Shown here piece by piece: positions 29,238 to 39,232 of a stretch of 64,000 bases of DNA; positions within the stretch are counted from its first letter, which is position 1, and each line of letters begins with the position of its first letter. A program made the position numbers and the translations under genes. The DNA lies in NCBI GenBank assembly GCA_964019425.1, contig OZ025848.1, positions 642,597 to 706,596 on the forward strand. The letters are read 5' to 3'. The stretch comes from Flectonema sp. DT1601. Its lineage: Eukaryota > Euglenozoa > Diplonemea > Diplonemida > Diplonemidae. The notes beneath the pieces were generated by a model. The model was not told where the DNA came from. It ran no database searches and was given only the letters and a program-made list of their open reading frames with translations.

Positions 29238-30201
29238 ATGACTAACACTACAGTTGAAGGTCACGAGGAAGTAGCTGAAGTTCGGAATCGGTTTGATGAA
29301 GTGGTGGAGGAAACGATTGCACAATTGCAAAAGGATGAGTTACAGACTGTGATTATGGGTGAGCCTGGATGGACAACAGAGTCTATTCAGAAGTGTGCGG
29401 AAGAACTTTATTTAACAAAGAACTGTCAGGATGTGTACCTGTTAGAAATCCTAAATGATACCACAGTTCACGCAGTCTGTGAGGCTGTCAGATGTAATCA
29501 AACTATTCAAACTTTAGTAATCGATTGCTCAAATGGAAATGTTAGAATTGGAGAATCTTATCAGCAGCTCTTCGAACTAATTGGAACTGGAAACCTTCAA
29601 TCTCTAACTATTCACAACGTCTTTCATGAAAACCTTGATTTTGTTATTCCACACTTGTCACTTGTTCTTAGTCACACAACTCTTCGACATCTCTCACTTG
29701 AAAAGAATTCAATCAACGATGAGTTCTTGTTGCCAATCGCAAGAGCTCTTGCTGGTCAAAGTACGATTTCACACATCAACCTGTCGAATAATATTATTTC
29801 GTATGCTGGTCTTGAGATGCTCTCTGAGGTAATGAGTTACAACCGAACACTTACTGGAGTTACTCTTTGTAATATTTTAGTAAAATTACCAACTGATACT
29901 TGGGAAGGATTCACTATCCAGGAACAGTGCAGAGTAAACAGAGAAATGATTGAACTAGGACAATACACTTGTGCAAGTCACTGCCTCTTTCCTATGACTT
30001 TTCAACGTAAGTTGATGAAGCACTGGTATCTCTATGAAAAACTTAGACACAGATTCGATCTTCCTATCGACCTTTGGGTTGGTGTACTTCAGATGGTTGA
30101 CCCGAGAGGATATGTTAACCAAAAGGTGTGATTGTTTTATTATTATTATTATTGTTAACTTTCAATTTTTTTTCATATTAAATTATTTATATTCAAAACA
30201 G
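29238..30201 (+). CDS. Leucine-rich repeat (RNI-like) protein
   Basis: The frame from ATG 29238 runs to TGA ending at 30131 (297 residues). At least three ribonuclease-inhibitor-type repeats are visible at about 130-220 (LRHLSLEKNSINDEFLLPIA, ISHINLSNNIISYAGLEML). The C-terminal 70 residues (CRVNREMIELGQY..., MLMKHWYLYEKLRHRF-like) look helical. No NACHT, F-box or signal peptide is present, so a cytosolic scaffold is likely. The stop overlaps a possible donor: AAAAG|GTGTGA at 30126. An acceptor AAACAG ends at 30201, and splicing would give a tail VRLWMKLQQ and stop at about 30229 instead of Val-stop. Confidence 0.75.
30126..30201 (+). other. Possible 76-base intron at the end of the LRR gene
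   Basis: GTGTGA donor after AAAAG, T-rich body (TTA repeats), CAAAACAG acceptor. The phase joins without a break. Retention gives an immediate stop; removal adds eight different residues. Confidence 0.5.
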
Positions 30202-30234
30202 GTACGTCTTTGGATGAAGCTCCAGCAATAAAAA

Positions 30235-31618
30235 AAAAGAACCAATATTTTAACTATGTTGGTTGTTATGAAGTGATCCTGACAGACACATGCTGTCAAT
30301 AGAATGGCATCAAGGCCTCTCAACGTTATCTTTATTACTGTTGATAAGATGAAGAGTTAGGTAGGAACTGGACCATATTACTGTCTTAGATGAGACGAAT
30401 TCCGACAAATTGTTTGACCGTTAAATCTTTTGTATCCCCCGCTCCCCTTTTCCCTAAGAGGTTGTCCGTCCTTAGTGTGTGTAGTTCGCTGCTGTAAAAT
30501 GTACTGGAACACAGTCTACCTGAGGGGGGGGGAAAGAAGAAAATCAGGAAAGTTTTGTTTTATCAATTTAGTTACTTTGAAGTTAGTTTGTTCGCAAGAC
30601 CTCCTTCTCTCACTTTGTCTATTTGTAGTTTCCTTGAAATGTTCTGTTGTCTTCAACAGGGTAATCAAACCTATTATCAACAATTGGTTTCTTGACTTGC
30701 TCCTTCCTTCATAAATATCCCAGACACGTCTTTTTTTGTGTCTGGTTTCTCGCAAGATAATAGTCAGGCTCCACAGTGAGGTTTATGCAATTTATTTTAG
30801 AATTTTTTGTTTCTCTTTTTTTTTTTGTTTTTTGTTGTTCATCTCTTTTAGTTTCTTCTGCAAGTTCTTGCCCCTTTTCATCTTCTGAGGTCCAAAGTTC
30901 CTCTTTTTAGTATTCCGTTCGATGCCTCCAGGTTACATTCGCAGATATAAAAAAAAAAAAAAAAAAGGGAAATTCCTTTGTGTGAATGATGCTACGTCTT
31001 TAAAAAAAAAAAAAAAAAAAAAAAAGCAAAAAAGAATAATTAAATGGCAGCAAACCATTAACGATTCTGTTGTCGACAACGGTTTTAAGTTCTGAAAAGT
31101 GACCTACCGAAATATCTCCGTCGTGTTGTCATTCCAGTGACACATTAAAGTTTGGTTTTTCATTTTTGCTTGTCGTGATCGTGTTTGGGATTCACGTATT
31201 TAATTGTGCTGAGATGTTTCCTTAAAAATCCGACAGCCGACAATCACAAACGAGTTCGCATATTTGATTCAATTTTATTAAAGAAATCTTAAGTTCGACT
31301 GTTAGTTATTATAGCCTGCGCGTGAGACTAGTTTTCAAAGGCTGGCTGTTCTAAAAAGAGCTTCCCAACCCCCAGTGAACTCACCCATGCTGTTTGAAAT
31401 ATTTCAGATCCTTGTTTTAATTATTAAATTATTAATTGTTTTTCTTATTATTCAGTTTTCAAGGGTGGGAATGACTTGTCGATATGCTCTCAAGAATTAG
31501 TTGAAGTCAAACGCGCAATAAACTAAATATTATTCCCTGAGTATTTTGAAGTTTTATTACTATTTTTATAAACCTATTCAGGAATCACAGGGAGGTGTTG
31601 AACACAACAACTACAAGA
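30235..31618. other. Intergenic region with A runs
   Basis: Contains A runs at about 30950-30966 and 31002-31025, and no convincing frame. Near the right end CCTATTCAG (to 31580) resembles a splice acceptor 38 bases before the RING gene ATG, so a 5' UTR intron is possible. Confidence 0.5.
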
Positions 31619-31981
31619 ATGACTCAATTCGATCCCATCTTAAAAATGAGATTCACAGACGGAAGATGTGAAAAACGAACCAATTGGTGTGAAGGAGCGT
31701 ATTACGTTACACCAAATGTTCTTCGGATGAAAATCCCGTTGAAAAAGCAGCAAGTCAACATTATTCATACAAAGAAGGAAGCAGAGACTGAGGAGTGCAT
31801 TGCCTGCTTTGAAAACAAACCACTAATAAAGATGTTACCCTGTAACCATTCTCTGTTGTGTACTGTTTGTATTAAAGATGGTCTTCGAACAACAACTTGT
31901 AAACGACCTCTGTGTCCAACTTGTAGACGAAGTGTTACTGCGATACAACACTCTGATGGTGCTGTACTTCCTGTTTCATAA
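31619..31981 (+). CDS. Small RING-finger protein (probable E3 ubiquitin ligase)
   Basis: 120 residues from the ATG at 31619. The C-terminal half is a C3HC4 RING: CIAC, then LPCNHSLLCTVC, then CPTC, at about residues 58-101. The RING is followed by only about 15 residues, like the RING-HC at the end of MGRN1/RSPRY/IAP-type ligases. The N-terminal 50 residues contain a C-x...W-C segment (CEKRTNWCEG) without recognised domain. Such proteins bind an E2 and promote ubiquitin transfer; substrates cannot be inferred. Confidence 0.8.
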   Translation: MTQFDPILKMRFTDGRCEKRTNWCEGAYYVTPNVLRMKIPLKKQQVNIIHTKKEAETEECIACFENKPLIKMLPCNHSLLCTVCIKDGLRTTTCKRPLCPTCRRSVTAIQHSDGAVLPVS

Positions 31982-32471
31982 TAAATGAATTGAGGAGATT
32001 TGTTTAAGAACTCTGTAGTGGTGGCGACTATAATATGGTGAGCTACCAACTCCTGGTAGCCATTAAAAGATTTTTACAAGTCTCCTAAAACATCGGAGGC
32101 TTCTTTCGATTTGCACCATCGTAACCATTCCACGAAAACTGGATGTAATAATTTACTTTTTACCGACGTGTCTTGCCTTCCGTGTTGCAATTAGTTTTGT
32201 GTTCATGAAAGCACTCAATAACTTATTAAATGTGTTTACTGTTTGCAATATTCTTGCCTTTATTTTAATGATCTGATTTCCTTCTATTTGTTTACTTCCC
32301 TGTCCTAACGTAGTTATTGTTATCGCTTCTGAATTTACCGGTTTTTAGATTTCTTTTTTTTCACAGTCCGTTTCAACATAGTTAGAGGGTTGTGATAATC
32401 AGTTCTATTCACATAAGTTGATGTGTTATTTTCTTCTAACCACATTCTCTCAGTCTTTATATGATCGCGTT
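31982..32471. other. Intergenic region with a short 3' hairpin
   Basis: A perfect hairpin CTACCA-actcc-TGGTAG lies about 60 bases after the RING stop, in its presumed 3' UTR. Near the right end ATTCTCTCAG (to about 32453) resembles a splice acceptor before the transporter gene. No other feature is seen. Confidence 0.4.
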
Positions 32472-33434
32472 ATGACCGACGAAAAGAAACAATCAGACAG
32501 GATGTGGCTGGTGGCTGTCACTGTCACTAACTTCATCAGCTACTCCTCATGGACATTAATGAATAAATATCAATTTGGTCTTTACGGAATGAAATTCTCT
32601 GTACTACTAACGAGTTACCAAATGTTGTTTGTTGGATTAATTGCTTACCTTCAATTAGTCTTTACGGGACAAGTAAAGAAACCATCAAAGTCTGTACTAC
32701 TTAGAATAATACCACTCGGGTTGGTTAGAAGTACTGATATTGGTTTTGGGAATGCTGCACTTCGACTGTTGTCTGTTGCGTTACAACAAATCATAAAAAG
32801 TACAATTCCTATATATGTTTGTATCTTATCATGGATAGTTCTTCGTAAAGCTGTTTCATTGAAGGTTTGGCTTACCCTAATCCCAATCGTCGGAGGCGTC
32901 GTTTTAGCATCTTGGGGAGAGCTGTCTGCTTCATACTTTGGATTAGTGATGGCAGTTACTTCTTGTGTTGCACGAGCAGGTAAAGCAATCATAAATGATA
33001 TGTTGTTACATTCTTCTACTGATGATGACAGACTTGATATTGTTCAAATTATGTCTTTTGAGAGTCCAATTAGTGGAGTCATACTTCTGATTGTCGCATT
33101 CTTGTTTGAATACGATCAGCTGTCAGAGTGGTACAATCGTACTGATAGGGTTTCAATATTAACAGTAATGATGTATAACTCTATGTGTGGTGTGTTAATG
33201 TATCTTAATCAGTGGTCTTATATTAGTATCATAAAGTTTACATCTTCTGTCACGTGTCAAGTTTTGATGAATATGAAAATGGTTTCTCTAATCGCTGTTT
33301 CAGTTGTGGTATTTGGAACCCCAATTCGTCCAATTCACTCTTTTGGAATTGTAGTGGCAACCTTCGGTTGTATTTTCTATGCTGTCATTAAGAAACAGCA
33401 GGACGAAGCTCGTATTGAAGCTGCAAAGGTTTGA
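32472..33434 (+). CDS. TPT/SLC35-family nucleotide-sugar or sugar-phosphate transporter
   Basis: 320 residues from ATG 32472 with about ten membrane segments. Family features of the triose-phosphate transporter class: an early NKY motif (LMNKYQFG), a loop with LGLVRSTDIGFGNAALRLLSVALQQ-like sequence giving the conserved substrate helix, KSTIPIYV, and a late SVTCQVLMNMKMV segment. The C-terminal KKQQDEAR tail is basic, but I see no KKxx ER signal. These proteins exchange nucleotide sugars or phosphorylated sugars in Golgi, ER or plastid membranes. An acceptor-like CTCTCAG lies 19 bases upstream and an earlier out-of-frame ATG overlaps, so a first coding exon further upstream cannot be excluded. 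Confidence 0.85.
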   Translation: MTDEKKQSDRMWLVAVTVTNFISYSSWTLMNKYQFGLYGMKFSVLLTSYQMLFVGLIAYLQLVFTGQVKKPSKSVLLRIIPLGLVRSTDIGFGNAALRLLSVALQQIIKSTIPIYVCILSWIVLRKAVSLKVWLTLIPIVGGVVLASWGELSASYFGLVMAVTSCVARAGKAIINDMLLHSSTDDDRLDIVQIMSFESPISGVILLIVAFLFEYDQLSEWYNRTDRVSILTVMMYNSMCGVLMYLNQWSYISIIKFTSSVTCQVLMNMKMVSLIAVSVVVFGTPIRPIHSFGIVVATFGCIFYAVIKKQQDEARIEAAKV

Positions 33435-34696
33435 TATCATTTTCTGTTATTTCATTTCCCACATCTCTTATCGTGACGAGAAGAGTTTTTCTTGTTCTCG
33501 ATGAGGAACTGTGGCCACGAAAACTAAAGCAGCGCCAGTCAAACAATTCTTTTGCTCGTCGAATTGAATTGGGAGAATTCGAACAAAAGCAATAGCCAGA
33601 CGAGCCAACACTCAACTTCACACAACAGCGATGTCAGCTCGGCAACGGCTCTTTTGCTCGGAGGAATGATGTTGTGTAGAATATGTATTCTGTCTAGGTA
33701 TCAACTCCTCTGGCGGCTTCTCTGACAAAGTCGCTCAGTTTTGTTGTAAACAGCGATTCGGATAGCTGACGAAGTTTTGTACTACAGAGACAAGTGCAAG
33801 CAATATAACGAGTGCACTGCGGGATGCACACAATGAAATCTTTTATTAATAAGGAGAGACGACCCACGGAATCCAACAACTTAATACAGGAGGAAGAAAA
33901 ATTAAAATAATAACCGACGGACTGTTTCGATTGACGTAATGCAGTTTTTGACAGCTGCTTTAAAATACAATTATTCTGTCTCCAAACTCTACGAAGATTA
34001 GTAAAGTAATTAACTCTTTAATCACGTTTACCATCTTTGTGAAAACTTAATTGGTTGAGTGAATCCTGTAGAACCTGAAAAAGATCATCTCGGATTTATA
34101 AATGAGATGTCCCTCTTGAAATGTTCCTTCTTAGATATTAGGGAGGAATATTTTTTGAGGATGTCCGAAAAAAGCTGAATCAGCTTGTCACTCAGGTGAA
34201 AAGGTAAAGCTCTGTAATGTACTAGTAACCCAATGGCGCACTCATGTTGGATGAGCCGTTTAATTAATTTTCACTATTGTGGTTTATGATGGTTGCTTGT
34301 TTTCTTACTCATCAAGCAGGACGAGATTAATTGATGTATTTGTTTAGATGTCAAAGAAGCAACAGGGGACTTTTAAAAAAGAATATTTTATTATTTACAT
34401 CGGTACTGTCACCATGCAGTCCGTGGGGGTTTTGTTTATTTATTTTTGTTCTAACTGAGAAGGGTAGTCTGCTAGGAGTACAAACCGTAGGAACATGTTT
34501 CCACCACCTGCGAACAACACGCAAATCTTTTTGTTTTCGATAACAAGTTCGTAATCGTAACACTTTTACAGAGTTAGTCAAGTGAAATGAACTCTTCCAA
34601 TGAGAATTGGTATTGAAGAATGTAATGGTTGTGTAATTTAGATCCAGTGCTTTATGTGTTCACCTTTTCAGACGGAGCGGGGTACTTTTTTCATAC
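33435..34696. other. Intergenic region with several hairpins
   Basis: No credible protein frame. Inverted repeats stand out: CGAGAA/TTCTCG at 33477-33500; a nested pair CTTTTG/CAAAAG with CGAATT/AATTCG at 33549-33589; CACAACA/TGTTGTG at 33621-33676; CATCTC/GAGATG at 34086-34109; CTCAT/ATGAG at 34241-34255. They may be small RNA genes or 3' UTR structure of the transporter gene. Confidence 0.35.
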
Positions 34697-35435
34697 ATGA
34701 GCGAGTATGAGAAGGAAATGTGGTTACGAGTCGAGAGGCTTGAGTTCCTACTCTCTGGAGTAGAGATGTATGTATTGTCGTCATATCAATAATAGTGTTT
34801 TCCATTATCAATAATAAATTAAAACAAACAGAGACGAAACTGAGCTTGAGTCGGCAACACTGCGTCGACTAATTGGTTCACCAATTCCCGAATCTCCATC
34901 TTCTCCAACCACTGAGACGACCTTGACAATGAGAGTAGCTAAAGCACACGATGAATGGAAAGATATAGTTCTCAATAAAGCAAAGGTTGCTTCTACTATT
35001 GATAATATCCTCCAGCTACAGGGGCTGTGTAATGAAATTGCAGAGATCGAAGAGAGTTTGAAAGAACATGGAAAAATAACACCGACTGGATCTCTCTATA
35101 AACTAAAGAGTTTGGGATGTCATGATTGGGAAGCGATGAGGGAGACTTGTGTTGCCATTGAGAAGATCGGAGAGCTTTCTGGTGCGCTTGAAACTAACAT
35201 CGATCAGGTTGCCTGTCAAGCTGCAATCGCAAAGTCTGCTCGTGACCAGCAACTCACTCGCCGACTTCGAGCAAATGTCCTAAAACTCGAAACAACTTCT
35301 CTCTGGGATCGTGTCAGGCATCTCATTAGTGAAGTCACTAGAAAGCAACAAGCGTGGTCGCTCCTCATCAACAGATGGGAAGATAAAATAGAGACGGCAT
35401 TGCGAGAAAAAGGTATCGAACCAGTCACAGAATAA
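34697..35435 (+). CDS. Two-exon coiled-coil protein, possibly dynactin p24 (DCTN3)-like
   Basis: Exon 1 runs 34697-34767 and exon 2 runs 34832-35435, with an intron carrying GTATGT and AACAG. The junction phase fits and the total is 675 bases, 224 residues. The product is nearly all helical: an opening RVERLEFLLSG, a short Pro/Ser linker (residues 41-52), then long amphipathic helices ending in SLLINRWEDKIETALREKG. The opening R-V-E-x-L-E and the late Q-x-W-x-x-L-x-x-W segment resemble dynactin p22/p24, a shoulder subunit of the dynein activator complex. Similarity is faint and any coiled-coil adaptor is possible. Confidence 0.7.
34768..34831 (+). other. 64-base spliceosomal intron
   Basis: Donor GTATGT and acceptor AAACAG flank 64 AT-rich bases with in-frame stops. 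Removing it joins two open frames of matching phase, the best-supported intron in this window. Confidence 0.8.
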
Positions 35436-35692
35436 ACATTCTATCCTGCCCGTTAGACAATAGCATGCAGATCTGCACCTTTTTTGAAGGTCCATTACGA
35501 TCGATTGATGTCAGAGTTACCGGAACGCAAATTTTGTTAAACCGTTTTATGGGAAGGAACCTTCTCTGACAGTACTTTACCGACAGTTGAGAGCATTTGA
35601 TGAATGTGAGGTGGCAATTGGAGTATGCTAACCATTGTGTGTGTTTATGTAAATACTTTTAATTATATTATTTCACTTAGCAGTATCACATC

Positions 35693-37018
35693 ATGTACGA
35701 AACATGGTGGATGGGTGCTGCAGCTGCGGCGATAGGAAGTGCAGGTGCGGGTGTAGGTGAGAACCTCGTGAGGTTATCATATTCGTCATTACATAGTCTT
35801 CCAGAACCACACCCTCCACTGTACAAAAGGCCTCTTTGGGTAATCGGTTGGCTGATGACTACGGTCTTAACATCAGTCTGCGCAGTTGTTGGACTTGCCC
35901 TGGCTCCGATGCAATTGTTGATGCCAATTGGAGGGCTGCACATTCTCTTTGGCGTTGCTGTGGCGCATTTATTAAATAGAGAAACCATGGGATCTGGGGA
36001 CTTACTCGGTGCCTTCTTCGTATGTTTAGGAGTGGCGGTTGTTCTAATTGGTGTTGAGAAGGAATCGTTAGCCGTTTCATTCGAAAGTCTAAACGGAATT
36101 ATATTCAGAGCTCACACAATTATATTCTTCGCAATGCTCTTGGGATCCGGAGCGATGCTATTTTCGTGTACGGAACATATAGAACATGGAAAGGAAAGAA
36201 GTCGACTATCAAGAATAAAGTCTCGAGTCAGACCGATTGCTGCACCTGCGTTGTCAGGTTTGCTCAGCGCAAATGCTAATCTGATGCTCAAAATATCACT
36301 TTCTTTATTTAGTGATGATCACTGGAGTGTATCAGACAGAAGTCCATTTTGGATTGCAACTGGATTGGCGATTAGCTGCGGGATCGGACAAGTTGTAACT
36401 CTAAATAGAGCTCTTGAGTGTTCACCTGCAGTGGTGGTGGTACCAACATCGAATGCCGTCTTAATAAGCGTTGGATCACTTGCTGGACTGCTATTCTCAT
36501 CAAATGCTACCCTTCAATCAACTTTAATACTCTTTGTTGGTGTGATCTTGGTATTGAATGGTATTATATTCTTAAGCCTTAGAGACACACATAATCCCGA
36601 CAAGGTGTGTGAATGCAGTCCTATTACTGAAGAGATGGTTAATGACACCCACAACGTTTCTTTCAATTCGGTTGACACCAGTCGATCATTTGGAGGATAT
36701 TGTGAAAATATTTCATTTAACATTGTTGACAACAGACATGAAATGAAAAAGGCTGTCGGTAGAATCACAAGAAAGTTATCTCGAACAGGACCACCTCACA
36801 AACGTCATCAGTTTGATGATGAGCTTTGTCCAAATGACAGCATGTTTGAAGTTGGTTCTGACTTGGTCTCACCTTCAGTATCACCGCTGCCGTCTTTAAT
36901 ATCTCCTAAAGAGCGGTCTCTTCGCTCTCGCTTTGGAGAGCCACAGTTTCTCTCTATCGAGCGTGGGAGCGAAGGCAGGATTCCCGTTTACCCGGCTCAT
37001 CCTCCGTCACTCAGCTGA
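35693..37018 (+). CDS. NIPA-like magnesium transporter family protein
   Basis: 441 residues. About nine membrane segments fill residues 1-300. NIPA/DMT traits are visible: an N-terminal GSAGAGVGENLVR-like first helix, LWVIGWLMT, the LAPMQLLMPIGGLHILFG segment matching the family LAP...PLGAL core, GVAVVLIG, and a late CSPAVVVVPTSNAVLISVGSLAGLLFF-like helix. The last 135 residues are a cytosolic Ser/Pro/Arg-rich tail, longer than in most members. NIPA proteins are linked to Mg2+ transport in animals and plants. The frame is intronless and begins with ATG after CACATC. Confidence 0.85.
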   Translation: MYETWWMGAAAAAIGSAGAGVGENLVRLSYSSLHSLPEPHPPLYKRPLWVIGWLMTTVLTSVCAVVGLALAPMQLLMPIGGLHILFGVAVAHLLNRETMGSGDLLGAFFVCLGVAVVLIGVEKESLAVSFESLNGIIFRAHTIIFFAMLLGSGAMLFSCTEHIEHGKERSRLSRIKSRVRPIAAPALSGLLSANANLMLKISLSLFSDDHWSVSDRSPFWIATGLAISCGIGQVVTLNRALECSPAVVVVPTSNAVLISVGSLAGLLFSSNATLQSTLILFVGVILVLNGIIFLSLRDTHNPDKVCECSPITEEMVNDTHNVSFNSVDTSRSFGGYCENISFNIVDNRHEMKKAVGRITRKLSRTGPPHKRHQFDDELCPNDSMFEVGSDLVSPSVSPLPSLISPKERSLRSRFGEPQFLSIERGSEGRIPVYPAHPPSLS

Positions 37019-38473
37019 AGTCTTAAGCTGCCTTACTAATAAACTCACTTACATATTCCCATAAACTAGAAATTACTTTCAGTGCTTTCCAAAGCGTCTC
37101 GAGTAATCTGGGGCGCAGGGAAATCAGATCGGGGAATCCTCTTCATGATCATGGTGTGATTATGATGTTGGAATCCTGGTGTTATTTTTATTCTTTTTTC
37201 TTATCATTATTAAAAATCGATTTTTATTATTATTATTATTTATTTTTCTTTTTTTTGATTCGTTCTTGAAGATTCTCATCTTTTTTTTTGTTTCTGTAAA
37301 ACAAGGGAAAGCCGAATCGCGTCGTTTACAAGAGTTTTTTTTTGTTTTCCAGTTTGTTTGTTTACCTCGTTCGTTTTTCTTCGCAGTTATTGCGTAATTA
37401 TGCAGTTAGATTTTTTTTTTATCATTTCCCTTCGATAATCGGTCAGTGCACTTGTTGTTATTTGGGATTTTCATTCTTTCCTCTTGAATTGGTATCTTAG
37501 ACTCATCAATTCATGTTGTTGGTATTCACAATCCGTCAACGCGATGTATTAGAATGCTGGCTTTATGAATAGAGAGTTCGCAAATCTCTTAATTCGGGAT
37601 CGTTTGTTTCATAGGACAGAGTGATTATAAAAAAAGAGGAGGAGGAGGGGGGAAAAAAAAAAAGAAGAAAAAAAAACATATTAGTACTGCAAAAGTGTTT
37701 CGAAAAGAAAATAAGAAGAAAAAAAATTGAACCAAAGTCGCAGATTCTTTCGGTTCTCATTGTGGAAAAGTTATATCTGTTGTGCTGTTTGCGGATTTGT
37801 AGTTTTCTGTAGAACAGGAAACTACCTTTTAAGGTGCGAGAGGAAATATTAATTTGTATTGTCCTCACCAGATATTCTTCGAAATCAAAATATCTGAAAT
37901 AAGAATATTGAAGCACAATGCAATGTATTCGCCTTGCTTCACCCCCCATCCCCATCTGAAAACGTTCTTGTTTGTGATAGATGGCATCCAATGTCAGCAT
38001 GTCGTAGTAATTATTGTGTAAATCTAAAAAGGAATTGGGAACAGCAGTGGCTGGCTCATCAAACAAGGCAGCCACTTTTATCATCTCCGTTGTTATTTAT
38101 AAGTTAGTAATGTAACTATTCTATAGAATAGCGTAACGGAAGAAAAAAAAATACTCAAAATCTATCAGTAAAGAAAGGAAAAGAAAGAAACTTGCTGAAA
38201 GAAAACGGAATGTGAATGCTACGTATCTATGCTCGAAAATGGAAGGAATAGGGAAACGGTTTGTTTAGTTAGTTTGTTCCTACGTTACGACATGGGCAGC
38301 TATGCGCACATGCGCAGAGTTCCATCTCGATGATAGAAAAGCTTTTTGTCACGATTTTAAATGTTTATCTCAATTCACAGCACACAGTCTGTCGATGCAT
38401 TAATGGGTTTGACGTTTACACCTTCCTCAAGCTGATTTAAGTACTCTCTCTTGCAGCCACGAGTTATAACAGA
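37019..38473. other. Intergenic region, T-rich
   Basis: Contains TTA repeats, long T stretches near 37220-37340 and an A/G-rich segment near 37630-37680. A weak minus-strand candidate (37850-38084) is listed separately. The rest shows nothing. Confidence 0.45.
37850..38084 (-). other. Weak candidate exon, minus strand
   Basis: From an ATG at 38084 the frame starts MIKVAALFDEPATAVPNSFL and stays open and protein-like for about 75 residues before decaying into T-run translation. A TTATTTCAG and a CTG-GTGAGG suggest possible splice sites. I recognise no homologue. A shorter stretch resembling part of it occurs near 40950. Confidence 0.2.
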
Positions 38474-39160
38474 ATGAAAGTAGTCGTATTAATGGGACAG
38501 TCAAACATGTCCGGAAGAGGTAACTTAAAAGACAGCGTCTTGCCTATGGAAGGAGTAAATAAATGGGATGGCAACCAGTGGGTTAAGGCTGTAGAGCCGC
38601 TGCACTTTGACGCTCCAAAAGCGGCGATGGGGTTGGCAGGCAAGTTTGCTGAGGAAGCTTGTGCTGCAGAAAATAACATAGAGATTGGATTTGTGGCAAC
38701 TGCAGTAGGGGGCACTGAGATTGCCAGGTGGATCCCAGGAGGGGACCTTTTTGAAAATGCAATCAGACAAACAAAGTTAGCACTTGAAAGCGTGTCTGGG
38801 GCCGAACTTTCGGCAGTTTTGTGGCATCAGGGAGAATCGGATTGCAATTGCGAGGAACGAGCATCAAAATATTTCGATCGATTTATTGCGATGGTGGCGG
38901 AGTTTCGTTCATTATTGAACCAGCCTTCCCTCCCTTTTATCATCGGCGAGCTTGGCAGATTCGTTGTCGAGCACGAACCGTCGATATTCTACACTTCTAT
39001 TGTTGAGTCTCATGCCAAAGCTATTCCTCTAATCCAGCCTGCTGCACTCGTTTCGACTGATGGTCTTTTGGACAGAGGGGACAACCTTCATTTTGATTCC
39101 TCCTCTTTACATGAATTGGGAAGGCGCTATTATGCAGCGTATCACAAACTCGTGAAATAG
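38474..39160 (+). CDS. SGNH/SASA-type carbohydrate esterase
   Basis: 228 residues without signal peptide. The catalytic blocks of the sialate O-acetylesterase/DUF303 (CE6-like) family are clear: GQSNMSGRG with nucleophile Ser10, VATAVGGTEIARW (oxyanion Gly), WHQGESDC near 117 and DNLHFDSSSLHELG near 202 with the Asp/His pair. The family removes acetyl groups from sugars such as acetylxylan or sialic acids. The compact length and lack of signal peptide match bacterial and plant cytosolic members. It is slightly richer in GC than its neighbours, which could fit acquisition from bacteria, though I did not measure this. The start ATG follows AACAGA. Confidence 0.85.
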   Translation: MKVVVLMGQSNMSGRGNLKDSVLPMEGVNKWDGNQWVKAVEPLHFDAPKAAMGLAGKFAEEACAAENNIEIGFVATAVGGTEIARWIPGGDLFENAIRQTKLALESVSGAELSAVLWHQGESDCNCEERASKYFDRFIAMVAEFRSLLNQPSLPFIIGELGRFVVEHEPSIFYTSIVESHAKAIPLIQPAALVSTDGLLDRGDNLHFDSSSLHELGRRYYAAYHKLVK

Positions 39161-39232
39161 GAAAATAGATAGAGTCGGCCGAGTAAAATATGATTATTAA
39201 ATTTAGTACCAACTTATCAGCTATTACACAAC

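Noticed and set aside
34331-34581. Overlapping short frames on both strands near 34.4 kb
   Set aside because: No protein-like composition, and non-ATG starts; left as intergenic.
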